Shown: piece after piece, positions 16,650 through 25,589 of the stretch
How positions within the stretch are numbered: position 1 is the first letter of the stretch
Layout of the letters: each line of letters starts with the position of its first letter
Assembly: GCF_004360225.1 (NCBI RefSeq)
Contig: NZ_SNUA01000002.1
Span: forward strand, 434,001 to 498,000
Length of the DNA: 64,000 bases
Direction: 5' to 3'
Origin: Alcanivorax sp. 24
GTDB taxonomy: Bacteria > Pseudomonadota > Gammaproteobacteria > Pseudomonadales > Alcanivoracaceae
Made by a program: the position numbers and the translations under genes
The notes under the pieces: generated by a model
What the model was told of the DNA's origin: nothing
Seen by the model: only the letters and a program-made list of their open reading frames with translations
Databases searched by the model: none

Positions 16650-16932
16650 GAGCCTGTTCACGATCTCTACGCCGCCGCGCCGGAGCTCCCTTCTCACCTG
16701 GTAGAAAGTGTCGTCAGGGCGTGATTCCGATTGTGCGGTGTAGTCATTCTACATAAACAAGCGTAATCGCGGTCTGACGGCGAAAGGGGCCCGGCCCTTC
16801 GGGTTGCGCTGGAAAAGCCGCCAGAGGACGCTGTGGCCTTTGACTTTGGAACCACCAGAGCCTGCAGTCCCCAACGCCCTCTGGCGGCTTTTCAAGCAGC
16901 AACGCGGTGGCGTAGAGATCGTGAACAGGCTA
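16650..16932. mobile_element. MITE-like element, copy A (283 bp)
   Basis: Terminal inverted repeats begin AGCCTGTTCACGATCTCTAC and are flanked by TAA on both sides (16647-16649 and 16933-16935), consistent with a 3-bp target duplication. There is no coding capacity. The interior contains AAAAGCCGCCAGAGG...CTCTGGCGGCTTTT arms and a segment (GTAGTCATTCTACATAAACA) that is also found, in reverse orientation, in copy B at 32587-32852. It sits between the PepSY operon and the divergent response regulator gene, about 75 bp from the regulator start. Confidence 0.85.
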
Positions 16933-16985
16933 TAAGCAGGGAACCTGGCGGCCGGATCGGGGACGAACCAGCCATTCCCTTTGTG

Positions 16986-17004
16986 AATGATAATTCTTAT
17001 TCTT
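16986..17004. promoter_or_regulatory. Fur box upstream of the PfeRS-like operon
   Basis: AATGATAATTCTTATTCTT matches 15 of 18 scored positions of the extended Fur box AATGATAAT-N-ATTATCATT. It ends 5 bp before the response regulator ATG, so Fur binding would block transcription or initiation directly. Confidence 0.75.
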
Positions 17005-17009
17005 TACGA

Positions 17010-17720
17010 ATGACCGCGATATCTCCCTGTCCGGCCCGTCTGCTGGTAATCGAGGACGACGCCGTATTATGCACCCATTTACAGGACTTCCTCGCCTCCC
17101 GGCAGCACCATGTGACGGTGTGCCGGGATGGCCGGGCCGGCTTGCAACAGGCGCTGGATCAGCCGTTCGACCTGGTGTTGCTGGATATTCTGCTACCCGG
17201 CATGAATGGCCTCGATTTGCTGGCGGAACTGCGTCAGCGCAGCGCCGTGCCTGTGATCGTGCTGTCCGCCCTGGGCGACGAGCAGGATCGCATCAGCGGC
17301 CTGATGAAAGGCGCCGATGACTATCTGCCGAAACCCTTCAGCTCTGCTGAACTGGCGGTGCGGGTGGAAGCGGTATTGCGGCGGGTGACGTTGGAGCGGC
17401 GTCAGGGCCAGGGCGTGGCGCCGATGGGTGCACTGATCCTGCGCACCGAGGATGAAAGCGCCCGCTATCGGGACGCCGATCTGGGGCTCACCACCACCGA
17501 ATTCCGCCTGTTGCAGGTGTTCCTGGAGCATCGTGACCAGGTGCTGAGCAAGGCGTTCCTGTATCAGGCGGTGCTGCATCGCGGCTATGGCCGTCATGAT
17601 CGCAGCCTTGATCTGCATGTCAGCCACCTGCGCCGCAAACTGCGTGATGCCGGCATGGCGGAGCAACCGCTGCGCACGGTCTGGGGCCAGGGCTACACCC
17701 TGGTGTCCGAGGCGCTGTAA
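17010..17720 (+). CDS. OmpR-family response regulator, PfeR-like
   Basis: Response regulator of 236 residues. The receiver domain has the acidic pair in VIEDD, phospho-acceptor D59 (LLDILLPGMNG), and KPFSSAEL. The C-terminal winged helix (LTTTEFRLLQVFLEH, VSHLRRKL) binds DNA. The ATG at 17010 was chosen because the receiver starts about 10 residues later and the frame further upstream runs through the MITE. No clear Shine-Dalgarno is seen and the Fur box abuts the start. It overlaps the kinase gene by one base, and a FepA/PfeA-type receptor follows. This is the order of pfeR-pfeS-pfeA, the enterobactin-responsive system of Pseudomonas (name by context). Confidence 0.9.
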   Translation: MTAISPCPARLLVIEDDAVLCTHLQDFLASRQHHVTVCRDGRAGLQQALDQPFDLVLLDILLPGMNGLDLLAELRQRSAVPVIVLSALGDEQDRISGLMKGADDYLPKPFSSAELAVRVEAVLRRVTLERRQGQGVAPMGALILRTEDESARYRDADLGLTTTEFRLLQVFLEHRDQVLSKAFLYQAVLHRGYGRHDRSLDLHVSHLRRKLRDAGMAEQPLRTVWGQGYTLVSEAL

Positions 17721-19066
17721 TGCCCGGCCGTCATTCGCTGTTCTGGCGCCTGGCCCTGGTGCTGTGTCTGAGCGCGGTGGTGATCGTGGCCTGCAGCCGC
17801 TGGGTGACGATCTGGGTGGCCAACCAGGTAGTGCTGCTCAGTGATCAGGCCAAGGCGGAAATGCTGGGCTACGCTCATGAGGCGGAAGCGGCCTGGCTGG
17901 TGGGCGGAGAGCAGGGCGTGGCGGTCTGGCTGGCGGAGCTCGACCGGCGGGTGCCGGGGGAGGCCATGGTGGTGGACACCGCCGGACGTTCCCTGAGCGG
18001 CACCCCGCTTACCGAGAGCCAGATCGCCGGCTTTCGCTTTCAGCGCGAACTGGATTGGCGCATGAGTTTCCGCTACCGCGATATGCCGTTCATCGGCATG
18101 CCGTTTCCCGGCGCGCCAGACCAGGGGCGCCTGGTGATGCAGCTACCGCCGGAACACATGCCAGGCGGCGCCTGGCCGCTGCAACGCACCCTGATTCTGA
18201 CCTTGCTGCCCGGCATCATGGCGCTGCTGGCGGTGATCCTGATCTTCTGGCGCATCATGGTGCCGTTGCGGGCGCTGGAAGCCCAGGTGCAGCGGTTCCG
18301 CGACGAGCCCGCGTCGCGGGTGGAAACCACCCTGACCGAACGGCGCGATGAATTCGGGGAATTGGGGCGCAGCTTCAACAGCATGGCGGAGCGGGTGTCC
18401 GGTTTGCTGGCCAGCCAGCGGCAACTCCTGCACGACATGTCCCACGAGCTGCGCACGCCGCTGAGCCGGTTGAATGTGGCGCTGGACAGCCCGCTGGACG
18501 AACCGGCGTTGCGCCAGCGGGTCGCCACGGAAGTGGACAAAATGCGCACTCTGGTGGACGACACCCTGGCTCTGGTGTGGCACGACACCGAGCAGCGCGG
18601 TTCGGAGATCGGCCCGTTGTCGGTCCGGGAAATCTGGGATCTGGTGGTGGACGACGCCGCTTTTGAAAGCGGCTGGGACCGATTGCGGTTCCGTTGCCAG
18701 TTGCCCGAGCACGCCACGGTGCTTGGCAATCTCAACGACTTCGCATTGACCCTGGAAAATCTGGTGCGCAATGCCATCCGTCACTCCCCGGAGAACGGCG
18801 AAGTGGTGCTGCACGGCAACCGGGAGGGCGGTTATTGGCATCTGTGGCTGGCGGACCAGGGGCCGGGAGTGCCGGAGGAACGCCTGGAATCGATTTTCGC
18901 GCCGTTCGTGCGGCTGGATCCGGCCCGCACCACCGACAGCGGCTTTGGACTGGGGCTCAGTATCGCGCGCCGCGCGGTGATCCGGCAGGCCGGCGAGTTG
19001 TGGGCGGAGAATGGCCGCCCCGGTCTGCGGGTGCATGTACGACTGGCGGCGGCAGAGAATGTATAA
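17720..19066 (+). CDS. Sensor histidine kinase, PfeS-like
   Basis: Inner-membrane sensor kinase of 448 residues. TM1 is LALVLCLSAVVIVAC near residue 15. A periplasmic sensor region of about 110 residues follows, then TM2 (LILTLLPGIMALLAVILIFW), HAMP, and the H-box DMSHELRTPLSRL. An ATPase domain has N-box NLVRNAIRHSP, G1 DQGPGVP and G2 GFGLGLSIA. It forms a two-component system with the upstream regulator (start and stop overlap in TAATG). By analogy with PfeS it may sense a ferric siderophore in the periplasm and induce the receptor downstream (inference). Confidence 0.9.
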   Translation: MPGRHSLFWRLALVLCLSAVVIVACSRWVTIWVANQVVLLSDQAKAEMLGYAHEAEAAWLVGGEQGVAVWLAELDRRVPGEAMVVDTAGRSLSGTPLTESQIAGFRFQRELDWRMSFRYRDMPFIGMPFPGAPDQGRLVMQLPPEHMPGGAWPLQRTLILTLLPGIMALLAVILIFWRIMVPLRALEAQVQRFRDEPASRVETTLTERRDEFGELGRSFNSMAERVSGLLASQRQLLHDMSHELRTPLSRLNVALDSPLDEPALRQRVATEVDKMRTLVDDTLALVWHDTEQRGSEIGPLSVREIWDLVVDDAAFESGWDRLRFRCQLPEHATVLGNLNDFALTLENLVRNAIRHSPENGEVVLHGNREGGYWHLWLADQGPGVPEERLESIFAPFVRLDPARTTDSGFGLGLSIARRAVIRQAGELWAENGRPGLRVHVRLAAAENV

Positions 19067-19090
19067 AGTGTAATCCTGCCTTTTTCATCA

Positions 19091-19109
19091 AATAAGAATC
19101 TATATCATT
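19091..19109. promoter_or_regulatory. Fur box upstream of the TonB receptor
   Basis: AATAAGAATCTATATCATT matches 14 of 18 scored positions of the extended Fur box. It lies about 70 bp before the receptor ATG, a standard position for iron repression. Confidence 0.7.
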
Positions 19110-19176
19110 CCTGTTCGCAATTTTACGTCCGGGATCGGGTCTTTGGACGCCATTGGGAAACTGCGGGAGTTCAGGA

Positions 19177-21129
19177 ATGAAATTACGTTGTGCCTTGACC
19201 GGGGTGGTACTCGGCTTGGGGGCGGGTTCGGTGATTGCCGATGACACCGTCAACCAGATCGAACGGGTCACGGTGACCGCCGCGGGACGCATTCAGCAGT
19301 TGGAGGACGCGCCGGCCTCGATCAGCGTTATTGATCGCGAACAACTGGAACAGCGTTTCTACAAGGACGCCACCGACGCGCTGCGGGATATCCCCGGTGT
19401 CATCGTTACCGGCGGCGGCGCCGGTGACAACGGCAACGACATCGTCATGCGCGGGATGCCGGCGCAATACACGCTGATCCTGGTGGATGGCAAGCCGGTG
19501 TCTTCCCGGGAAAGCCGCCCCAACGGCAGCGCCGGTTTCGAACAGGACTGGTTGCCGCCGCTGCAGGCCATCGAGCGTATTGAAGTCGTGCGCGGTCCCA
19601 TGTCCACGCTGTACGGTTCCGATGCCATTGGCGGCGTGATCAACATCATCACCCGCAAGGTCGCCGACGAGTGGGGCGGCGGCATGCAGCTGGATACCAT
19701 CATTCAGGACGACTCCCGCTCCGGGGACATGCAGCAGGGTAACTTCTTCCTCAACGGTCCGCTGAAAAAAGACCTGTTGGGTTTGCAGCTCTCAGGCAAG
19801 TTCAGTAACCGTGAAGAGGATCGCTTTGCCAACGGCTTCGAAGATAAAAGTCTGCGCAGCCTCACCGCCAAACTGGCGTTCACGCCCACCGCCGATCACG
19901 ACTTCACCCTGGAAGCGGGGGAAACCCGTCAGCGCCGTCGTGGCCATGTGGGTGAGAGTGTGGATCCGGACGGCTGCCGTGGCGGTTGTACCGATAGCGA
20001 CGACGAGTTTCGCCGCGAAGTGCTGGCGTTGACTCACACCGGCCGCTGGGCCATCGGTACCTCGGACAGCTATGTGCAGCGGGAAGAGACCGAAAACGAA
20101 ACCCGCGAGATGACCATCACCAATACCACCGCCAAGAGCAGCCTGATGGTGCCGCTGGGAGACCATATGCTGACCGTGGGCGCGGATTTCGAAAAGGAAG
20201 AACTGTCCGACAAGACATCGAATCGCATCTCTGACCGCACCCGGGTGGACGGTTCCAAATGGGCGATGTTCGTCGAAGATGAATGGATGCTGCCGCACAA
20301 TGTGAGCCTCACCGGTGGCGTGCGACTGGACGATGACGAAAATTACGGCAGCCAGGTCAGCCCGCGTCTCTATGCGGTATGGGGCTTCGCGCCGCGCTGG
20401 ACCATCAAGGGGGGTGTTTCCACCGGCTACCGTTCGCCGAACCTGCGTGAAATCACCCCGGACTGGGGGCAGGTCAGCCGGGGCGGCAACATTTACGGCA
20501 ACCCGGATCTGGAACCGGAAACCTCACTGAACAAAGAACTTGGCCTGTACTTCAATGCCGGCCGGGTACTCACCGCCAGCGTTACCGTGTTCCATAACGA
20601 CTTCGAGGATAAAATCACCCGGGTAGCCTGTCCGATCACCATTTGCACCGATGGTCCCAATGATTTCGGTGCCGACCCGACCTACCGTATCAATGTGGAT
20701 GAAGCGGTGACCAAAGGGGTGGAAGCGACCCTGGCCACCACCCTGTGGCGCCAACTGGATCTGACCTTCAGCTACACCTACACCGATTCCGAACAGAAAT
20801 CCGGTGAGTACAAAGGGCAGCCGCTGACCCAGATTCCGGAACACCTGGCGTCCCTGCGGGCGGACTGGCGCGCCACTGATCGGATTGCCCCTTGGACCTC
20901 CGTGCACTATCGCGGCAAAGAGAGCCAGCCGGTGACCGGGCCGTCCAGCAACACCACGACCGCGCCGTCGAATACCTTGATGGACGCTGGTGTGGCTTTC
21001 CGTCTGTCACCGCAAACCACGCTGAACGCCGGTATCTACAATCTTACCGACAAAGAAATCTTTTATGATGAGTACGGCTATGTGGAAGATGGCCGCCGTT
21101 ACTGGCTGGGCATGAGAGTGACGTTCTGA
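19177..21129 (+). CDS. TonB-dependent ferric siderophore receptor, FepA/PfeA-like
   Basis: Outer-membrane receptor of 650 residues. A signal peptide (MKLRCALTGVVLGLGAGSV) is followed by a TonB-box-like stretch (IERVTVTAAG) and a plug domain (DALRDIPGVIVTGGG, VDGKPVSSRESRPN, IERIEVVRGPMSTLYGSDAI, GGVINIIT). A 22-strand barrel ends in aromatic-terminated VTF. The SRESRPNG loop in the plug and the overall length are typical of catecholate receptors such as FepA/PfeA. The ATG at 19177 follows GGGAG by about 7 bases. A Fur box (19091-19109) and the adjacent PfeRS-like pair imply iron repression with ligand-dependent induction. The exact ligand is not determined. Confidence 0.9.
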   Translation: MKLRCALTGVVLGLGAGSVIADDTVNQIERVTVTAAGRIQQLEDAPASISVIDREQLEQRFYKDATDALRDIPGVIVTGGGAGDNGNDIVMRGMPAQYTLILVDGKPVSSRESRPNGSAGFEQDWLPPLQAIERIEVVRGPMSTLYGSDAIGGVINIITRKVADEWGGGMQLDTIIQDDSRSGDMQQGNFFLNGPLKKDLLGLQLSGKFSNREEDRFANGFEDKSLRSLTAKLAFTPTADHDFTLEAGETRQRRRGHVGESVDPDGCRGGCTDSDDEFRREVLALTHTGRWAIGTSDSYVQREETENETREMTITNTTAKSSLMVPLGDHMLTVGADFEKEELSDKTSNRISDRTRVDGSKWAMFVEDEWMLPHNVSLTGGVRLDDDENYGSQVSPRLYAVWGFAPRWTIKGGVSTGYRSPNLREITPDWGQVSRGGNIYGNPDLEPETSLNKELGLYFNAGRVLTASVTVFHNDFEDKITRVACPITICTDGPNDFGADPTYRINVDEAVTKGVEATLATTLWRQLDLTFSYTYTDSEQKSGEYKGQPLTQIPEHLASLRADWRATDRIAPWTSVHYRGKESQPVTGPSSNTTTAPSNTLMDAGVAFRLSPQTTLNAGIYNLTDKEIFYDEYGYVEDGRRYWLGMRVTF

Positions 21130-21160
21130 TCGAAAAGCCGTGTCTCTGAAGGCGGAAGAA

Positions 21161-21191
21161 AAACAAAAGGACCGGCATTCGCCGGTCCTTT
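21161..21191 (-). terminator. Intrinsic terminator of the DUF4168 gene
   Basis: Perfect stem AAAGGACCGGC/GCCGGTCCTTT with loop ATTC, followed on the minus strand by TTTTGTTTTTC. It may also serve the convergent TonB receptor gene, which stops at 21129. Confidence 0.85.
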
Positions 21192-21224
21192 GGGGTTATG
21201 GACGTTGCTTTCCGGGCAGAGCCG

Positions 21225-21647
21225 TTACTGGGACTCGATGCGCTGGCGCAATTCGTTGTCGTACTGGGCCAGTTGAGCGATCTGGTTGTACTTCTGAACA
21301 TCCATACCGCTGTCCTGCACCGCCTGCACCATCTCCTGTTGCGCCTCCTGCTGTATTTCCATGGCTTTCCGCGGATCCTGGGCACTCTCCTGCAATTTGC
21401 CCTGGTACTCCTGTTTGATGTCGTTCACCTTGCCCTGGGCTTCGGCGAAGCGCTGCACGTCCTGATCGGAAATATCGGTGCTTTGCGGCATGGCGCCTGG
21501 CTGTTGCGGGGCCTGCTGCGCGGCGCCGGCCGGTGGCGCCGACGGGTTTTCGGTGGTGTGCTGTTGCGCCAGCGCGAGGCTGCTGGCACCGGTGGCTAGA
21601 ACAAAGGTGGCCACTGCGACCATCGGACCCTTGAGCGAAGCTTTCAT
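21225..21647 (-). CDS. DUF4168 exported protein
   Basis: Exported protein of 140 residues. A signal peptide (about residues 1-28, ending SLALA-Q) precedes a Pro/Gln/Ala-rich linker. A helical DUF4168 domain follows (VQRFAEAQGKVNDIKQEYQ, MDVQKYNQIAQLAQYDNELRQRI). The start at 21647 is supported by CAGGAGGAAAC. The family is common in proteobacteria and cyanobacteria with no proven role. It looks monocistronic with its own terminator. Confidence 0.85.
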   Translation of the reverse strand: MKASLKGPMVAVATFVLATGASSLALAQQHTTENPSAPPAGAAQQAPQQPGAMPQSTDISDQDVQRFAEAQGKVNDIKQEYQGKLQESAQDPRKAMEIQQEAQQEMVQAVQDSGMDVQKYNQIAQLAQYDNELRQRIESQ

Positions 21648-21811
21648 GGTGTTTCCTCCTGATTGCTTCCGTGACAACGGCATGCTTTCCAGGCATGCCA
21701 CAGAAGAATCCGACAGCGATCCAGAGGAAGGTTCGCGAGTGGTTTCCGGAATGTGATGGGTTTATCTTTTTATATTTCAGTTGAGTATAAAAGTAGCACT
21801 ATTTATTTCTT

Positions 21812-21817
21812 TATAAT
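21812..21817 (+). promoter_or_regulatory. Putative -10 element upstream of cysH
   Basis: A consensus TATAAT in an AT-rich stretch (21770-21825) lies 63 bp before the cysH start. A good -35 at the usual spacing is not obvious, so an activator such as CysB may be needed (inference). Confidence 0.4.
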
Positions 21818-21880
21818 GTTTACAGCGTCCTTATCATGGCCTCTCCAGTTACCTGAAGCGACTCGAGGTACAGCGACGTC

Positions 21881-22591
21881 ATGGGCAATGCACAACTGAT
21901 TACACGGGTAGGCGACAACAGCGCCGGTCTGTCCCGGGAGACCCTTGCCGACCTGAACCGGGTCTACCGTTCGCTGAGTTTCGCCGAGCGCATTCAGCGC
22001 GTGTATCAGGATTTCGCCCCGGACCGGATCATGGTGACGTCGTCCTTCGCCGCCACTTCCGCGTATTTCTTGCATATCATTTCCACCATCCGGCCGGAAC
22101 AGAAAGTCCATTTCATCGATACCGGGTATCACTTCCAGGAGACCCTGGAATACAAGGATTACCTGGTCGAGCGTTTCAATCTGGACGTCATCGATGTGAC
22201 CCCGGATCCACAGCACCATGAGGTATCCCAGCAGGAACGCATGTGGCAAACCGACCCGGATCTGTGCTGTCAGGTGAACAAGGTGACGCCGCTGGAAGAG
22301 GCCAAGGAAAACTACGACCTGTGGATTTCCAGCCTGATGTCCTGGCAAACCGAGCATCGCGCCGGCCTGGAGATCTTCGAGGAGCGTCGCGGCATGATCA
22401 AGTTCAACCCGATGATCGATGTGACCCGGGAAGAACGTGACGCCTACATCGCCGAACACGACCTGCCGTTCCACCCGCTGGTCCAGGAAGGCTACCACTC
22501 CATCGGTTGCAGCCATTGCACCTGGAAAGGCGAGGGCCGTGAAGGCCGTTGGCAGGGCAAGGCCAAAACCGAGTGTGGCATCCACCTGTAA
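21881..22591 (+). CDS. cysH: Assimilatory adenylyl-sulfate (APS) reductase
   Basis: Cytoplasmic thioredoxin-dependent reductase of 236 residues. It reduces adenylyl sulfate to sulfite in cysteine biosynthesis. The PP-loop-type nucleotide fold is seen (VTSSFAATSAYFLH, FIDTGYHFQETL). The cysteine pairs C129-C130 and C210-x2-C213 mark the [4Fe-4S] cluster of APS-type enzymes rather than the cluster-free PAPS type of E. coli. The C-terminal ECGIHL carries the catalytic C232. Start ATG at 21881 after CGAGGT. Flanking genes are unrelated to sulfur. Confidence 0.93.
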   Translation: MGNAQLITRVGDNSAGLSRETLADLNRVYRSLSFAERIQRVYQDFAPDRIMVTSSFAATSAYFLHIISTIRPEQKVHFIDTGYHFQETLEYKDYLVERFNLDVIDVTPDPQHHEVSQQERMWQTDPDLCCQVNKVTPLEEAKENYDLWISSLMSWQTEHRAGLEIFEERRGMIKFNPMIDVTREERDAYIAEHDLPFHPLVQEGYHSIGCSHCTWKGEGREGRWQGKAKTECGIHL

Positions 22592-22633
22592 CCGCGTAGA
22601 GGTGGTCGCGTACCGACCGCCGCTGTCCCTCCG

Positions 22634-22700
22634 TTCGCGGGCAAGCCCGCTTCCCACGATCGCTTCGTAGCCCGCTGTGGGAAGGGGCTTGCCCGCGAAT
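22634..22700. repeat. REP-like pair
   Basis: TTCGCGGGCAAGCCCGCTTCCCAC and the inverted CTGTGGGAAGGGGCTTGCCCGCGAA lie either side of GATCGCTTCGTAGCCC. It lies 43 bp after cysH. The rest of the spacer to 22877 shows nothing else. Confidence 0.75.
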
Positions 22701-22877
22701 TCATACCCTTCATACTCTCACACCCGAACGTTTTTTCTTGCCAGGATCGACGGGGCGATGACCGGAGCCGATCCGGGTTACCCTGTTTTACGGTTCTGTC
22801 TTCCGTTTTCAGGCAACTTGTTCTGTTCCCGTGGGTCTATGCCTGAGTAGCACACGGATGAACGGAAAAGGATGACG

Positions 22878-23291
22878 ATGAGACGCATTATTAAGCCCTT
22901 GTTGGCGTTGTTGTTGCTGGCGGGGCTGGTGGCGGTGTTTCTGTGGCGCAATGCCAGCACCCCCGAACCGGTGGACGGTCTGGCGGTGGCCCTGGATCGG
23001 GACGGCGACACCGAGGTGATGCGGGTGATTCTGCATGACGCCGATCAGCGGGTCCGTTGGCAGGGCAAGGGCGATAACTATCTGGTGGACGCGCGCCGGG
23101 ACGGTGGCGATGTCTACCATCTGATCGTGGTGATGGTGGACGAGCGCAAACGCTACCGGGTCAACTCCACCGTTCGTTTGGAACCCGGCAGCCACACCGT
23201 GGTGGCCAACTTCGGCCCGGAAACCCGGGTCAGCCAGGATGGCAAGGTCCAGATCAGCGGCGGCCGCCGGATCATCGTCGAGCTGCGCTGA
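22878..23291 (+). CDS. Hypothetical membrane-anchored protein
   Basis: A 137-residue protein of unknown family. One N-terminal hydrophobic helix (IIKPLLALLLLAGLVAVFLW) precedes about 110 polar, beta-rich residues, probably periplasmic. The ATG at 22878 is preferred because AAAAGG lies 6 bases upstream. An ATG two codons earlier abuts that site. It lies upstream of a TonB receptor gene on the same strand with a gap of about 100 bp, so a link to iron uptake is possible but unproven. Confidence 0.65.
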   Translation: MRRIIKPLLALLLLAGLVAVFLWRNASTPEPVDGLAVALDRDGDTEVMRVILHDADQRVRWQGKGDNYLVDARRDGGDVYHLIVVMVDERKRYRVNSTVRLEPGSHTVVANFGPETRVSQDGKVQISGGRRIIVELR

Positions 23292-23390
23292 TCCGGGTGG
23301 CGCGGCGCCGCGACAATATGCCGCATTTTCTTCTTCCTCCGTACCGCTAGGCTTGCGCGCTAAAGTGTCCGCGTTCGCCTGGAGGTTTTC

Positions 23391-25589
23391 TTGTCGCTGC
23401 CGTTCCCTGTTTTTCCACGTTACCTCTCTCCACGACGTTATATCTCTCCGCGTTACGCCCTGTCCGGTTGTTTGTGCTGCGCGGTCCTGTGGCCGGGAGC
23501 GGTCTGGTCACAGCCGGAGCCCCATGTATTGGAGTCGGTGGAAGTGGGCGCGGACATCGAGGCCCAGCCCCGGCCGACCACCACCGCCGGGCGGCTGGGC
23601 CTGGAACCCCGGGAGGTGCCGGCCACCGTTAACCGCGTGGACCGCGAGGACATCGAACAACAGGGCCTGCGCAACCTGATCGAGCTGTACCGCAGCGCCC
23701 CCGGCGTCAGCGCCGGCAACATCCCCGGTTCACCGGCTTCCGCCGTGATGCGCGGCCTCACCGACGTGGGGTATCTGTTCGATGGCGTGCGGGTGGCGGA
23801 TCCGGGCATGGTGGCGCGCAACCTGGACACCTGGAACCTGGAGCGGGTGGAAATTCTCAAAGGGCCAGCGTCGGTGTTGCACGGCACCGGCGCGCTCGCC
23901 GGCAGCATCAATCTGGTGCCGCGCAAGGCCAGCCTGGCAGGGGACAGCCGCGAAGGGATGATCTCCTACGGCAGTAATGACACCGTGCGCCTGGGTGTCG
24001 GTGGCAACAAAGTGGTGAGCGAGCGGCTGGCATTGCGCGCCGATCTCAGCCACGGCGAGAGCAACGGCTACATCGACGACACCTCGTCCCGCACCAACGC
24101 CCTGACCACCAGCCTGTTGTTCCAGGCCACCGAGCGGCTCACCCTCAGCGCCGCCTTCGATGTCTACCAGGACCGGTACACCACGCCCTACCAGGGCGCG
24201 CCGTTGCTGCCGGCCGCGGTGGCACGGGATCCCAGTGACGTGGTGTCCGGTGGTGATCTGGTGCTGGACGAATCGATCCGCGACCACAATTACAACGTCC
24301 GTGACGGCGCCATGACCGCCGACAGCCAGTGGCTGCGCACCAAGGTGGATTACCAACTGACCTCCACCTGGCGGCTGATCAACGAACTGGGGCTGTACAA
24401 CGCCAACCGCGACTGGGCCAACTCCGAGGATTTCACCTATAACGATGGCACCGGATTACTGGATCGTGGCACCAGCCGCATCAACCACCATCACCGCTTC
24501 GCCTCCGAACGGGCCTACGCCGCCTATGACGGGTACTGGGGCGAGCGCCGTCATCGCTTCACCGCCGGCGTCGAATACCAGTACACCGACTTCGACACCC
24601 GCCGCCGCTTCGGCACCACCACGGCGGTGGACCCGTTCAACCCGGACCGGGGCTATCTGCCACCCAATTCGCCGGCGGATTACACCTCCCGGGTCAACTA
24701 CGACAGCACCGTGTCCGGCCGCGCGGTGTTCATGGAGGACGCCCTCAACCTGACGCCGCGCTGGCTGATGGTGGCGGGGCTGCGTTACGAGTATCTGGAT
24801 CTGGACCGGGGCATCGACGATCTCGACGCCGGCAGCCGCGAGACCTTCGGCCAGACCTTCGAGGATCTGTCCTGGCGATTCGGCACCGTCTATGACCTCA
24901 CCAACGCCACCCAGGTGTTCCTGCAATACAATCGCGCCTCGGCGCCGGTGGGCGGCCTGCTGCTGAGCAACGTCACCAATGCCCGTTTTGACCTGACCTC
25001 GGGCCGTTCCGTGGAAGCCGGGATCCGCGGCCGGTTGTGGGGTGACCGGTTGACGCTGATGACTTCGGTGTACCGCATCCGCCAGGACGACATCGTCACC
25101 CGCGATCCCAACAACCCCGGCCTCTCGATCCAGGGCGGCAGCCTGGAATCCAGGGGCGTGGAAGTGGACCTGACCCTGCGACCGCACCCGCGCTGGTGGT
25201 TGAACCTGAACGGCGCCTTCAACGACGCCGAGTACACCCGCATGACCAGCAGCGGCGGCGCCGACCAGTCCGGCAACCGGCTCACCAACGTGCCGGAGAA
25301 AACCTGGAACCTCAGCAGCGCCTATACCCTGGCGTCGTTGCCGGTCACCGTCGGCGGCGCGGTGCGCTACACCGGCGACTTCTTTACCGGTACCGCCAAC
25401 CAATACCGGGTGGCCAGCCGCACTTTGCTGGACGCCTGGGTGGGCTATCCGCTGGCCGGCGGCACCCTGACCCTGCGCGGGCGCAACCTCACCGATGAGT
25501 TCTACGCCGAGTGGTCCGGCTACAGCCCTACCCAGGTCTACATCGGTGAACCGCGCACCGTGGAACTGGGCTGGATCGGCCGCTTCTGA
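23391..25589 (+). CDS. TonB-dependent siderophore receptor (FhuA/FpvA-type)
   Basis: Outer-membrane receptor of 732 residues. It has a long Arg-rich N-terminus with a hydrophobic signal core (SGCLCCAVLWPGAVW). The plug domain shows LRNLIELYRSAPGVSAGNI, VMRGLTDVGYLFDGVRV, LERVEILKGPASVLHGTGAL and GSINLVPRKA. A 22-strand barrel ends in IGRF. The start is TTG at 23391, chosen because GGAGG lies 5 bases upstream and no in-frame ATG gives a signal peptide. The plug pattern fits the FhuA/FpvA siderophore subfamily. Its stop overlaps the start of a PepSY membrane protein (TGATG), so uptake and reductive release are probably coupled. Confidence 0.88.
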   Translation: MSLPFPVFPRYLSPRRYISPRYALSGCLCCAVLWPGAVWSQPEPHVLESVEVGADIEAQPRPTTTAGRLGLEPREVPATVNRVDREDIEQQGLRNLIELYRSAPGVSAGNIPGSPASAVMRGLTDVGYLFDGVRVADPGMVARNLDTWNLERVEILKGPASVLHGTGALAGSINLVPRKASLAGDSREGMISYGSNDTVRLGVGGNKVVSERLALRADLSHGESNGYIDDTSSRTNALTTSLLFQATERLTLSAAFDVYQDRYTTPYQGAPLLPAAVARDPSDVVSGGDLVLDESIRDHNYNVRDGAMTADSQWLRTKVDYQLTSTWRLINELGLYNANRDWANSEDFTYNDGTGLLDRGTSRINHHHRFASERAYAAYDGYWGERRHRFTAGVEYQYTDFDTRRRFGTTTAVDPFNPDRGYLPPNSPADYTSRVNYDSTVSGRAVFMEDALNLTPRWLMVAGLRYEYLDLDRGIDDLDAGSRETFGQTFEDLSWRFGTVYDLTNATQVFLQYNRASAPVGGLLLSNVTNARFDLTSGRSVEAGIRGRLWGDRLTLMTSVYRIRQDDIVTRDPNNPGLSIQGGSLESRGVEVDLTLRPHPRWWLNLNGAFNDAEYTRMTSSGGADQSGNRLTNVPEKTWNLSSAYTLASLPVTVGGAVRYTGDFFTGTANQYRVASRTLLDAWVGYPLAGGTLTLRGRNLTDEFYAEWSGYSPTQVYIGEPRTVELGWIGRF

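Noticed and set aside
16833-17009. N-terminal extension of the response regulator by about 59 residues
   Set aside because: The extension reads through the MITE end and a Fur box. The receiver domain begins just after the ATG at 17010.
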